NCBI GenBank assembly: GCA_026712885.1
Contig: JAPOPO010000106.1
Span: 1-10,458 of the forward strand
Direction: 5' to 3'
Length of the DNA stretch: 10,458 bases
Origin: Rhodospirillales bacterium
Lineage (GTDB): Bacteria; Pseudomonadota; Alphaproteobacteria; UBA828
Part shown: piece after piece, positions 1 to 6,381 of the stretch
Layout of the letters: each line of letters starts with the position of its first letter
Numbering within the stretch: the stretch's first letter is position 1
Position numbers and translations under genes: made by a program
Notes under the pieces: model-generated
Database searches by the model: none
The model's input: only the letters and a program-made list of their open reading frames with translations
Told to the model about the DNA's origin: nothing

Positions 1-736
1 AACAGGCTCGGCAGTGGTTTCTGTGGCGGGCTCGGCGGCGGCGGGGGGGGCCCCCCCAACGGCGAGCCGCCGGGCTTGTGCGGGGGGGCTCCCCCGGGGC
101 GCGGCCCTCTCCCCCCCCGCGCCCCCCGCTCGCCCCGCGCGCGGCGCCGCCCGCCGTAGCGGCCGCCGTCTGGCGTGCGGCGGCCGTCTCCTCCGGAGCC
201 CCGCTCTCGCCCATGCCGACCGCCTCGGTCAGCCGGGTCGAGACGTCGTCGACGAGGTCTGTCGCGACCTGGCCCCCGGTCGACTGGTACTGCCAACCCC
301 CGTAGGCGAGGCCCGCAAGCACCAGGACAAGGAGAATGAGCCAGAACTTAGGTCTGGGGCTGGTATCGCTGGGCGATGGGAAGGCGAGCCGCTGCTCACC
401 CTTCTCGAGACCCTGCTCGCGCTTGAAGGCATCGACGATCTCGTCCGGATCGAGCCCGAGAAAGCCCGAATAGCTGCGCAAAAACCCGATCGCGTAGGTC
501 GTGCCGGGGATTCGGTCGAATCGGCCTTCCTCGAGCGCTTCGAGGTAGTGCTCCTGTATTCGAAGCACGTGGGCAGCGTCGGAAATGCTGTAGCCGCCCC
601 TGGTCCGCGCTTCCCGCAGCTCTTCGCAGAAGCTCGGGAGAGCGCGCTGCTCATCACCGCCCGTCTCGTGAACGAGTCGCGGCCCGCCCAGATCACGTTC
701 GGCTGCCTCGAACGGCACCCGCAGAGGTTCCTTCAT
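1..736 (-). CDS. RodZ-like helix-turn-helix membrane protein, partial, probable frameshift in linker
   Basis: The start is the ATG at 736, with an AGGA about 9 nt upstream. Residues ~34-107 read as a RodZ/Xre-type HTH domain: a stretch like LREARTRGGYSISDAAHVL, then LRIQEHYLEALEEGRFDRIP, then GTTYAIGFLRSYSGFLGLD. This is the usual cytoplasmic MreB-binding module of RodZ, which links the MreB cytoskeleton to the cell envelope. A basic stretch (PRPKFW) and one hydrophobic helix at ~131-147 follow, then a periplasmic linker. After about residue 195 the frame turns Gly/Arg/Pro-rich. In the frame shifted by one base, positions 39-1 read AAEPATETTAEPV, a typical acidic Ala/Pro/Thr linker, so a frameshift inside the G/C runs at ~43-150 is likely. 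The C-terminal domain lies beyond the window. From what I know of alphaproteobacteria, such genes often precede ispG and hisS, which cannot be checked here. The HTH and membrane helix are clear; the exact orthology to RodZ is inferred. Confidence 0.85.
   Translation of the reverse strand, partial: MKEPLRVPFEAAERDLGGPRLVHETGGDEQRALPSFCEELREARTRGGYSISDAAHVLRIQEHYLEALEEGRFDRIPGTTYAIGFLRSYSGFLGLDPDEIVDAFKREQGLEKGEQRLAFPSPSDTSPRPKFWLILLVLVLAGLAYGGWQYQSTGGQVATDLVDDVSTRLTEAVGMGESGAPEETAAARQTAAATAGGAARGASGGRGGGEGRAPGEPPRTSPAARRWGGPPRRRRARHRNHCRAC
43..127. other. Cluster of G/C homopolymer runs, possible sequence error
   Basis: Eight G at 43-50 are followed directly by seven C at 51-57. Further runs are seven G at 82-88, five C then four G at 91-99, eight C at 111-118 and six C at 122-127. 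No other part of the window has such runs. They lie inside the RodZ-like linker exactly where its reading frame loses sense, so sequencing or assembly slippage near a contig end is the simplest explanation. A true slippery tract is possible but less likely. Confidence 0.6.
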
Positions 737-929
737 GACACGCGTCCTGCAACCGCGAGCACGCGCACCTCCCTCCCTGATGGCGTTGCGCGCTCAGGCA
801 CCCACTTGCGACCTTCCGATCCGCTCCATGTTGTGTTCGCGCCACCGTCTCGTTTCGCCAGTTATTTCTCTGACGTCTAAAGACAGCGACTCGATCAGCC
901 GTCCTCCCAAGCTAACAGCTAGGCTGGAG

Positions 930-958
930 ATGCTATCATCGGCTGTCATCCTGCGCAA
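930..958 (-). promoter_or_regulatory. Candidate sigma-70 promoter for the RodZ-like gene
   Basis: On the minus strand TTGCGC (958-953) and TAGCAT (935-930) are separated by 17 bp, a -35/-10 layout with 3/6 and 4/6 consensus matches. Transcription would begin near 922 and leave an untranslated leader of about 185 nt before the ATG at 736. The surrounding ~250 bp between the two minus-strand genes is visibly poorer in GC than the coding sequence, as promoter regions often are. Assigned by eye only. Confidence 0.35.
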
Positions 959-966
959 TCATAGAC

Positions 967-979
967 TTACACACTGTAA
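967..979. promoter_or_regulatory. Small inverted repeat TTACA-N3-TGTAA, possible operator
   Basis: TTACA (967-971), CAC, TGTAA (975-979) form a perfect dyad with 5-bp arms. It lies just past the stop codon of the nitronate monooxygenase-like gene and just upstream of the candidate -35 of the RodZ-like gene, centred near -50 relative to the predicted start. The arms are short, so chance is a real alternative. No U-tract follows, so it is not a good terminator. Confidence 0.2.
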
Positions 980-987
980 AACTCTCG

Positions 988-2079
988 TCATGCGTTGGTG
1001 GGCAGAGGACGGCGAGTTGATTCATTACCGTCAGTAACGCCTGTGGCACCACGTTCGGCGCTGAATGCGAGTGCATTCACTGCCTGATCCATCAGTTCAG
1101 CGATGATTTCACTCGTCGACTGTTCCGACGTCACCATGCCGACACTTTGACCAGCCATCAGAGAGCCGTCCTCGACGTCGCCCTCAATCGCGGCCCGGCG
1201 CAGCGCACCGGCCCAGAAATGCTCGATGGCGAGCCGAGCGGCGCCGAGTTCCATTTCGCCCTGGCGATAGCGCGCGATGGTTTCCCGCTGGAACGCCTCG
1301 AAACGCTCGCTCGCCTTGTTGGCGACGGCGCGCACCGGGATAACGGGAAAATCGGGGTCCACCTGCACCGATAGCCGCGCATCGCGCGCATTTGCACGAA
1401 TCATCGCCTGCTTGAAGCGCGGATGGGCGACCGATTCTGTCGCACAGACGAAGCGGGTGCCGAGCTGGCAGCCGGCAGCGCCCATCGCCAGATAGAGCGC
1501 GACCGCATCGCCCCGCCCGATTCCGCCACCGACGAAGACCGGCACATCGTCGAAGTGGGGCAGCCCCTCCGGGGCGAGCACGTTGGTGGACCCCGGGCCG
1601 ATGTGCCCGCCCGCCTCCATGCCTTCGATGATGAGCGCGTCGATGCCCCGCTTGGCGAGCCTGCGGGCGAGCGGCAACGTCGATGCGAAGGCGACGACGC
1701 GGATGCCAGCCTCCTTCAGGGTCTCGACAGTCCGCTTGGGCGGCAGCCCGCCGGCCAGCACCACGTGGCCGACCCGGCGCTCAACGCAGGTCGCGACGAG
1801 CGCGTCGAGCTCCGGGTGCATGACGATGATATTGACCCCGAAGGGCTTGTCGCAGCGCTCGTAGACGCCGTCGATCTCCACCGCAAGCTGGTCCGGGGAG
1901 AGCGACCCGCAGGCCACCACGCCGAAGCCGCCGGCGTTGGAGATGGCGGCCACCAAGTTCCGTTCGGAGACCCACGACATCGCGCCGCCCATGATCGCGT
2001 AGCGGGTGCCGAGGAAGGCCCGCCCCCGCGCCCAGTAAGCATCGAGCTGTTGGAGTGCCCTCTCGCGCGCCTCAGTCAT
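988..2079 (-). CDS. Nitronate monooxygenase-family FMN protein
   Basis: 363 residues from the ATG at 2079. This is a TIM-barrel flavoprotein of the nitronate monooxygenase / 2-nitropropane dioxygenase family, which also contains FabK-like enoyl reductases. Visible motifs are YAIMGGAMSWVSE near residues 27-40 (usually P-I-x-x-G-x-M), NAGGFGVVA at 48-56, and EGMEAGGHIG at 152-161, whose His159 matches the family's catalytic His. FMN phosphate-binding GGGIGRG (184-190) and GCQLGTRF (203-210), and a late GQSVGMV (310-316), are also present. Family members oxidise alkyl nitronates such as propionate-3-nitronate using FMN and O2, but many are unassigned, so the substrate is not stated. It follows lysC on the same strand after 62 bp and is probably co-transcribed. 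No Shine-Dalgarno is seen before the ATG; a GC-rich hairpin sits there instead. The last ~18 residues look like a nonconserved tail. Confidence 0.88.
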   Translation of the reverse strand: MTEARERALQQLDAYWARGRAFLGTRYAIMGGAMSWVSERNLVAAISNAGGFGVVACGSLSPDQLAVEIDGVYERCDKPFGVNIIVMHPELDALVATCVERRVGHVVLAGGLPPKRTVETLKEAGIRVVAFASTLPLARRLAKRGIDALIIEGMEAGGHIGPGSTNVLAPEGLPHFDDVPVFVGGGIGRGDAVALYLAMGAAGCQLGTRFVCATESVAHPRFKQAMIRANARDARLSVQVDPDFPVIPVRAVANKASERFEAFQRETIARYRQGEMELGAARLAIEHFWAGALRRAAIEGDVEDGSLMAGQSVGMVTSEQSTSEIIAELMDQAVNALAFSAERGATGVTDGNESTRRPLPTNA

Positions 2080-2086
2080 GGACCGT

Positions 2087-2106
2087 GCGCGGGGCGGTTC
2101 CCGCGC
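2087..2106 (-). promoter_or_regulatory. GC-rich RNA hairpin before the nitronate monooxygenase-like start
   Basis: GCGCGGG (2087-2093) and CCCGCGC (2100-2106) form a perfect 7-bp stem with a 6-nt loop. In the minus-strand transcript the stem ends 7 nt before the ATG at 2079, where a ribosome site would normally be. No U-run follows on either strand, so it does not look like a classical terminator. It could stabilise a processed mRNA, dampen initiation or couple translation to lysC. The structure is directly visible; its role is inference. Confidence 0.45.
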
Positions 2107-2141
2107 GTGAGTCGTTTCCCGAGCCTGCGAGGGCGCCGACT

Positions 2142-3365
2142 TTAGGGCTCATGATCGTCCAGTCCGTAAGCCGCGTGCAGGGAGCGCACGGCGAGCTCGG
2201 TGTAGTCCTCGGAAACCAGCACGCTGATCTTGATCTCCGAGGTCGAGATCACCTGGATATTGATGCCCTTCTCGGCGAGCGCCGCGAACATCGTCTGCGC
2301 CACCCCGGCGTGGCTACGCATGCCGACGCCGATCACCGAGACCTTGACCACGCCCTGGTCCGCCACCAGCCGATCATAGGCCACGGCGCTACGCGTTTCC
2401 TCGAGGATGGCGATGGAGCGGTCCAGATCGGCCTCGGTCACCGTAAAGGTGAGGTCCGTGGTGCCGTCGGCGGAGATGTTCTGCACGATCATGTCGACAT
2501 TGACGTTGCCGTCCGCCAGCGGTCCGAAGATGCTCGCCGCCACGCCGGGGCGGTCGGCGACGCCCATCACCGTGATCTTGGCCTCGTCCCTGCTGTAGGC
2601 AATCCCGCTGACCCGCTCCTGTTCCACGATATCGTCCTCATCGACCACGAATGTCCCGGGGGTATCGGCGAAGCTGGAAGCGACCTGAAGCGGCACCTGG
2701 TGCTTCATCGCCATCTCGACGGCGCGAATCTGCAAGACCTTGGCGCCGAGGGAGGCGAGCTCCAGCATCTCCTCGTAGGTGATCTTAGTCAGCTTGCGCG
2801 CCGCTGCAACGACGCGGGGATCGGCGGTGAACACGCCTTCCACGTCGGTGAAGATGTCGCAGCGGTCGGCGCCCAGGGCCGCGGCAAGGGCCACCGCCGA
2901 GGTGTCGGTGCCGCCCCGGCCCAGGGTCGTGATCCGCCCGAGCGGGCCTAAGCCCTGAAAGCCTGCAACTACCGGCACCTCCCGGCGCCCGATGCGCCGG
3001 AGCAGCTCGTCGGTCTCGATCCCTTCGATCCTGGCGCGGCCGTGGCCGCCGTCGGTGTGGATTGGGATCTGCCAGCCGAGCCAGGAGCGTGCCGTAACGC
3101 CACGATGTTGCAGCGCAAGCGCCAGCAGGCCGGCGGTGATCTGCTCGCCAGCAGCGGCGACGGTATCGTATTCCCGCGCATCGTGGAGCGGCGCCGCCGC
3201 GCGGACCCAAGAGACCAGTTGGTCAGTGGTGCCGGCCATGGCGGAGACCACGACCGCGATCTCGTCGCCGGCGTCGAACGCCGCCTTCACCCGGTCGGCG
3301 ACGGCGTTGATGCGGTCGAGGTCGGCCAGCGACGTGCCGCCGTATTTGTGAACGATGAGTGCCAT
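2142..3365 (-). CDS. lysC: Aspartate kinase with two C-terminal ACT domains
   Basis: 407 residues from the ATG at 3365, chosen because MALIVHKYGGTSL matches the start of aspartokinases; the open frame continues upstream to 3467 but reads as low-complexity sequence. The enzyme phosphorylates L-aspartate with ATP, the first step towards lysine, threonine, methionine and diaminopimelate. The kinase domain (~1-245) has KYGGTS at 7-12 (usually KFGGTS), VVSAMAGTTD at 39-48, GRGGTDTSAVAL at 149-160 and FTDVEGVFTADPR at 172-184. Two ACT domains follow (~262-330 and ~340-404) with QNIS (295-298) and VISTSEIKIS (372-381), the regions that bind lysine or threonine for feedback control. The length is normal for the monofunctional class. 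It is divergent from ubiG, a pairing I recall from other alphaproteobacteria, and followed by the nitronate monooxygenase-like gene. No strong Shine-Dalgarno is visible. Confidence 0.97.
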   Translation of the reverse strand: MALIVHKYGGTSLADLDRINAVADRVKAAFDAGDEIAVVVSAMAGTTDQLVSWVRAAAPLHDAREYDTVAAAGEQITAGLLALALQHRGVTARSWLGWQIPIHTDGGHGRARIEGIETDELLRRIGRREVPVVAGFQGLGPLGRITTLGRGGTDTSAVALAAALGADRCDIFTDVEGVFTADPRVVAAARKLTKITYEEMLELASLGAKVLQIRAVEMAMKHQVPLQVASSFADTPGTFVVDEDDIVEQERVSGIAYSRDEAKITVMGVADRPGVAASIFGPLADGNVNVDMIVQNISADGTTDLTFTVTEADLDRSIAILEETRSAVAYDRLVADQGVVKVSVIGVGMRSHAGVAQTMFAALAEKGINIQVISTSEIKISVLVSEDYTELAVRSLHAAYGLDDHEP

Positions 3366-3399
3366 CGGATGGGACGCGTCTGCGCTGGGGAGGCGACGC

Positions 3400-3429
3400 T
3401 TGCCGGTCGTGGAGACGGCCCTACATACT
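3400..3429 (+). promoter_or_regulatory. Weak candidate promoter for ubiG
   Basis: TTGCCG (3400-3405) and CATACT (3424-3429) with an 18-bp spacer give a possible plus-strand promoter, 4/6 at each element, with a ~70-nt leader to the ubiG ATG at 3507. Its -10 overlaps the proposed lysC -10, so the two divergent promoters would compete if both are real. Confidence 0.25.
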
Positions 3430-3450
3430 GGGTCGGCTTTGGCCGCGCAA
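3422..3450 (-). promoter_or_regulatory. Candidate sigma-70 promoter for lysC
   Basis: On the minus strand TTGCGC (3450-3445) and TATGTA (3427-3422) are separated by 17 bp. Transcription would start near 3415, giving a ~50-nt leader to the lysC ATG at 3365. The -35 hexamer is the same as that proposed for the RodZ-like gene. Consensus match is modest (3/6 at each element), so this is a visual candidate only. Confidence 0.35.
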
Positions 3451-3493
3451 GCACATGGCCGGACCAAAGGGAATTGGGGTCGGAAGACAGATC

Positions 3494-3499
3494 GGGGAG
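3494..3499 (+). promoter_or_regulatory. Ribosome binding site that sets the ubiG start
   Basis: GGGGAG lies 7 nt before the ATG at 3507. It is the clearest Shine-Dalgarno near the possible starts in this frame and supports 3507 over the far-upstream ATGs, which fall inside the antisense of lysC. Confidence 0.7.
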
Positions 3500-3506
3500 C
3501 GCGTCA

Positions 3507-4334
3507 ATGGCCCGAGAGGGGCGCGGGCGGGGAGCGACGGAGGCCGGTGAGTCGGCAAAGCCGCTCGGCGCTGAACCCGCCGTCGACCCCAGCGTCGATC
3601 CGGCGGAGGTCGAGCGCTTCGCCGCGCTTGCCGAGCGGTGGTGGGATCGCCACGGCGCCTTTCGCGCGCTCCACGCACTCAACCCTGTGCGCATCACCTA
3701 CGTGCGGGACGCGCTCGTGGCCGGGAGAGAGTCCGACGCGCACGCCGAGGGCGCCGCAGCGCTGAAGCCACTAGCCGGCCTGAGACTCCTCGATGTGGGC
3801 TGCGGCGGCGGCCTGATGGCCGAGCCCCTGTGCCGGCTCGGCGCCGACGTGGTCGCCCTCGACGCGGCCGAGGCCAACGTCCGTGCCGCCCGCCATCATG
3901 CCGAGGAGCAGGGGCTCGCCATCGACTATCGCCACGCCACGGCGGAGGCGCTGGCCGCGGACGGCGAGCGGTTCGATGCCGTGCTGGCGCTCGAGATCGT
4001 GGAGCACGTGGCCGATCTCGATGCCTTCGCCGACGCCTGCACGAGCTTAGTAAGACCCGGCGGATCGTTCGTCGTGGCCACACTCAACCGCACGCTTGCG
4101 GCCTACGCGCTCGCCATCGTGGCGGGCGAGCGAATTCTGGGCTGGCTACCGGCCGGCAGCCACGACTGGGCCCGCTTCGTCCGCCCGGCCGAGATGGTGC
4201 GCCTGCTGCGCCGCCACGGGCTGACTGTCGCCGACATGCGGGGCATGGTCTACAACCCGCTCGCCGGCGGCTGGACGACGAGCCCCAATCTCGCGGTGAA
4301 TTACATCGTCCACGCCCGCAAGCCCGGCGCCTGA
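3507..4334 (+). CDS. ubiG: UbiG, bifunctional ubiquinone O-methyltransferase
   Basis: 275 residues from the ATG at 3507. UbiG carries out both O-methylations of ubiquinone biosynthesis (2-polyprenyl-6-hydroxyphenol and 3-demethylubiquinol) with SAM, at the inner face of the cytoplasmic membrane. After a low-complexity N-terminal stretch (~1-30), the family signature begins with AERWWDRHGAF at 42-52 and ALHALNPVRITY at 54-65. SAM motif I is LDVGCGGGLMAE at 95-106, the acidic end of strand 2 is ALDAAEAN at 117-124, and the UbiG-specific ALEIVEHV is at 161-168. ATLNRT (191-196) and the membrane-associated LPAGSHDW (214-221) precede the C-terminal part. The normal bacterial length is ~240-250, so the N-terminus is about 25 residues longer; these residues are Gly/Arg/Glu-rich and unlikely to be structured. 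It is divergent from lysC by 141 bp and convergent with the DUF1178 gene after only 13 bp. Confidence 0.96.
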   Translation: MAREGRGRGATEAGESAKPLGAEPAVDPSVDPAEVERFAALAERWWDRHGAFRALHALNPVRITYVRDALVAGRESDAHAEGAAALKPLAGLRLLDVGCGGGLMAEPLCRLGADVVALDAAEANVRAARHHAEEQGLAIDYRHATAEALAADGERFDAVLALEIVEHVADLDAFADACTSLVRPGGSFVVATLNRTLAAYALAIVAGERILGWLPAGSHDWARFVRPAEMVRLLRRHGLTVADMRGMVYNPLAGGWTTSPNLAVNYIVHARKPGA

Positions 4335-4347
4335 GCGCTGGTCGTCT

Positions 4348-4803
4348 CTACGCGTCGTGGCGGGGAACCCAGGGGATCTCGCCGATCTCGATCCCCTCGT
4401 CGGCAAGTTCGCCGACCTCTTCCTTGGTGGCGTCGCCATAGATGCTGCGGCGTTCGGCCTCGCCGTAGTGGATCTTGCGCGCCTCCTCGGGGAAGCTCTC
4501 GCCCACATGATCGAAATTCTGCTCTATATAGGTGCGCATGCGCCGCAGCGTTCCGACCGCATGGGCCATTTCCGGCGGCGTCGGCTTGCGCGCAGGCACC
4601 TTCTCCGGCGCGGGCTCGGGCTGTCCCCGCGCCTTGTTGTTGACCGCGATGTTGGGAGCCATCGGCGCCTTCGCGACCTTGACGTCGCCGCAGTAGGGGC
4701 AGCCGATCTCGCCCGCCTCCGCCTGCTGCTCGTAGGTCGCGGAGTCGGCGAAGTAGGCCTCGAACACGTGGTCCTTGCCGCACTTGAGGTCGAACACGAT
4801 CAT
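4348..4803 (-). CDS. DUF1178 family protein
   Basis: 151 residues from the ATG at 4803, the usual length for DUF1178. The ends are diagnostic. MIVFDLKCGKDHVFEAYFADS at the N-terminus corresponds to the family pattern MIxFDLxC-x-HxFExWF. GCPYCG at 34-39, VAKAPMAPNI at 43-52 and VGESFPEEARKIHYGE (100-115), IYGDATKEEV (121-130) and IPWVPR (143-148) complete it. Cys8, His12, Cys35 and Cys38 could hold a zinc ion, but this is inference. Residues ~58-78 are a Pro/Ala/Lys-rich linker. The biochemical function is unknown. In alphaproteobacteria I recall this gene next to the carbon-nitrogen hydrolase gene; here that neighbour lies beyond an oppositely oriented methyltransferase gene. The 94-bp gap to the divergent gene must hold its promoter, but I see no convincing hexamers. 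Confidence 0.93.
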   Translation of the reverse strand: MIVFDLKCGKDHVFEAYFADSATYEQQAEAGEIGCPYCGDVKVAKAPMAPNIAVNNKARGQPEPAPEKVPARKPTPPEMAHAVGTLRRMRTYIEQNFDHVGESFPEEARKIHYGEAERRSIYGDATKEEVGELADEGIEIGEIPWVPRHDA

Positions 4804-4897
4804 GGGCTACGCTCGGCTCGCTGCCACGGTCATTGCAACGTACCACAAAACACCGAAACCACACGAAAATCCGATTGGGCCCGCGGCCAATACCGCC

Positions 4898-5434
4898 ATG
4901 CACAGCCACCGCTCACGCGTCCCGTCCCCCTGGATCGTCCGCCATGCGGGCCTGATCGCCGACGGCAGCCACGTCCTGGATCTCGCCTGCGGCGGCGGCC
5001 GGCACACGCGCCATCTGCGCGAGCGCGGCCTGCGCGTCACGGCCATCGACATCGACACGTCGGGCCTCGCCGACCTCGCGGACGACCCACAGATCGAGAT
5101 CGTCGAGATGGACCTGGAGCGCCCCGGCGCCGACCCGCTCGCCGGGCGCCGGTTCGATGCCGTGGTGGTGACGGATTATCTGTTTCGCCCGCTGCTGGTC
5201 CCACTCGTGGATTGTCTGAAGCCGGGCGGCATCTTCCTCTACGAGACCTTCGCCATGGGCAACGAGCGCTTCGGCCGCCCCCGCAACCCGGACTTTCTAT
5301 TGCGGCGCGGTGAGCTGCTGGCGCTTGCCAAAGGGCGTCTCTCGATCGTCGCCTACGAGCACCGCACAGTCCCACTGCCCAATCCCAAGATCGTGCAGCA
5401 CCTTTGCGCCGGGAAGCCCCTGAAGCCTGATTGA
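4898..5434 (+). CDS. Small class I SAM-dependent methyltransferase
   Basis: 178 residues from the ATG at 4898. An in-frame ATG at 4775 exists, but the extra residues overlap the start of the divergent gene and resemble no domain, while SPWIVRHAGLI (10-20) is the normal opening of this family. The Rossmann motif I is VLDLACGGGRHTRHL at 26-40, with the acidic residue after strand 2 in AIDID (49-53). DLERPGADPLAGRRFDAVVVTDYL (72-95, key residues only) leads to the post-motif LKPGGIFLYETFAMGNE (107-123) and GRPRNPDFLL (126-135). The layout resembles TehB-like methyltransferases, but the substrate is unknown. No good Shine-Dalgarno precedes the ATG. The gene converges on the carbon-nitrogen hydrolase gene after 55 bp. 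Confidence 0.85.
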   Translation: MHSHRSRVPSPWIVRHAGLIADGSHVLDLACGGGRHTRHLRERGLRVTAIDIDTSGLADLADDPQIEIVEMDLERPGADPLAGRRFDAVVVTDYLFRPLLVPLVDCLKPGGIFLYETFAMGNERFGRPRNPDFLLRRGELLALAKGRLSIVAYEHRTVPLPNPKIVQHLCAGKPLKPD

Positions 5435-5489
5435 TGCAGGGGCCGGACCGCTCGAGCGCCAGCCGCCTGAGAGATACGAATCGATCCCT

Positions 5490-6350
5490 TCAAGCGGTGG
5501 CGCGGCGGGGCTCCTGTTCCGAACCAGCGGGCGGCAGAAATGCGCGGTCGTGCGTCAGCGCCGGTATGGCGGCTCGCACCTGTTCCACGCGTGCAAGCTC
5601 GAGATCGGCGGTGATGATGCCGACACCTTCGCCGGCGTCGGCCAGCACTTCGCCCCAGGGGTCGACGATCAGGGAGTGGCCGTAGGTCTTGCGGTCGCCG
5701 GAGTGGCTGCCCCACATGCAGGGTGCCATGACGAAGCAGCCGCTCTCGATGGCGCGCGCCCGCATCAGTATGTGCCAATGCGCCTCGCCGGTGTGCTTGG
5801 TGAAGGCCGCAGGCACCGTGATCAGCCGCGCCCCGGCGTGGGCCAACGCCCGGTAGAGCTGCGGAAAGCGCAGGTCATAGCAGACGGTCATGCCAAGGCC
5901 ACCCCAGGGCGTCTCCGCCACCACCGCCTGCCCGCCGGGGCGGAAGGCCTCGCTCTCGCGGTAACTCTCGCCGTTGGGCAGGTCCACGTCGAACATGTGG
6001 ATCTTGTCGTAGGTCGCGACGACCGCGCCCGAAGGGTCGATCAGGACGGAGCGGTTGGCGATGCGTCCTTCGCCGGTCTTCGCCGCCATCGAGCCCGCAA
6101 GCAACCAGACGCCTGTTTCCTCGGCGAGCAGACTGAAGAAGCGGGCCGCAGGATGGCTGTCGAGCGGGCAGGCGCTCGCCTGCACCACCTCCGTGCGGTG
6201 CTCCATGAGCGCGACGTTCTCCGGCAACGCGATCAGCTCGGCACCGGCGGCGCAGGCCTCACGCACCAGTTGGCCGGCGGCGGCGAGATTGGCGTCCTGA
6301 TCCTGGCCGCTCGAGGGTTGAACGCAGGCGACCCGAAGGGTTTCGGTCAT
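5490..6350 (-). CDS. Carbon-nitrogen hydrolase (Nit-type amidase)
   Basis: 286 residues from the ATG at 6350, preceded by GGGGGA 5 nt upstream, which favours this start over the longer frame reaching 6422 inside comF. This is a nitrilase-superfamily amidase with the Glu-Lys-Cys triad visible as E44 in ALPEN, K116 in YDKIHMFDVDLPNGESYRES, and C157 in VCYDLRFP. The YDKIHMFD and RFPQLYR stretches place it in the Nit1/Nit2 group, whose members hydrolyse deaminated glutathione or omega-amides such as alpha-ketoglutaramate as metabolite repair. Deaminated glutathione is the more likely substrate, but the sequence alone does not prove it. It lies 31 bp downstream of comF on the same strand and is probably co-transcribed. 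In relatives I recall a glutaredoxin gene (grxC) between the two; there is no room for it here. Confidence 0.92.
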   Translation of the reverse strand: MTETLRVACVQPSSGQDQDANLAAAGQLVREACAAGAELIALPENVALMEHRTEVVQASACPLDSHPAARFFSLLAEETGVWLLAGSMAAKTGEGRIANRSVLIDPSGAVVATYDKIHMFDVDLPNGESYRESEAFRPGGQAVVAETPWGGLGMTVCYDLRFPQLYRALAHAGARLITVPAAFTKHTGEAHWHILMRARAIESGCFVMAPCMWGSHSGDRKTYGHSLIVDPWGEVLADAGEGVGIITADLELARVEQVRAAIPALTHDRAFLPPAGSEQEPRRATA

Positions 6351-6381
6351 GGTATCCCCCAAGTTTCGGTGCAGGCCGGCA

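Noticed and set aside
735..1037. Plus-strand open frame of 100 codons spanning the gap before the RodZ-like gene
   Set aside because: It overlaps the end of the nitronate monooxygenase-like gene, has no ribosome site and no recognisable motif; it is chance.
1423..2951. Two long plus-strand frames opposite the nitronate monooxygenase-like gene and lysC
   Set aside because: They are the antisense of well-supported genes and show the His/Arg/Asp/Gly-rich composition of reversed high-GC coding sequence.
5449..5458. Palindrome CGCTCGAGCG in the convergent gap after the small methyltransferase
   Set aside because: There is no loop and no U-tract, so a terminator is not supported; a 10-bp palindrome in GC-rich DNA may be chance.
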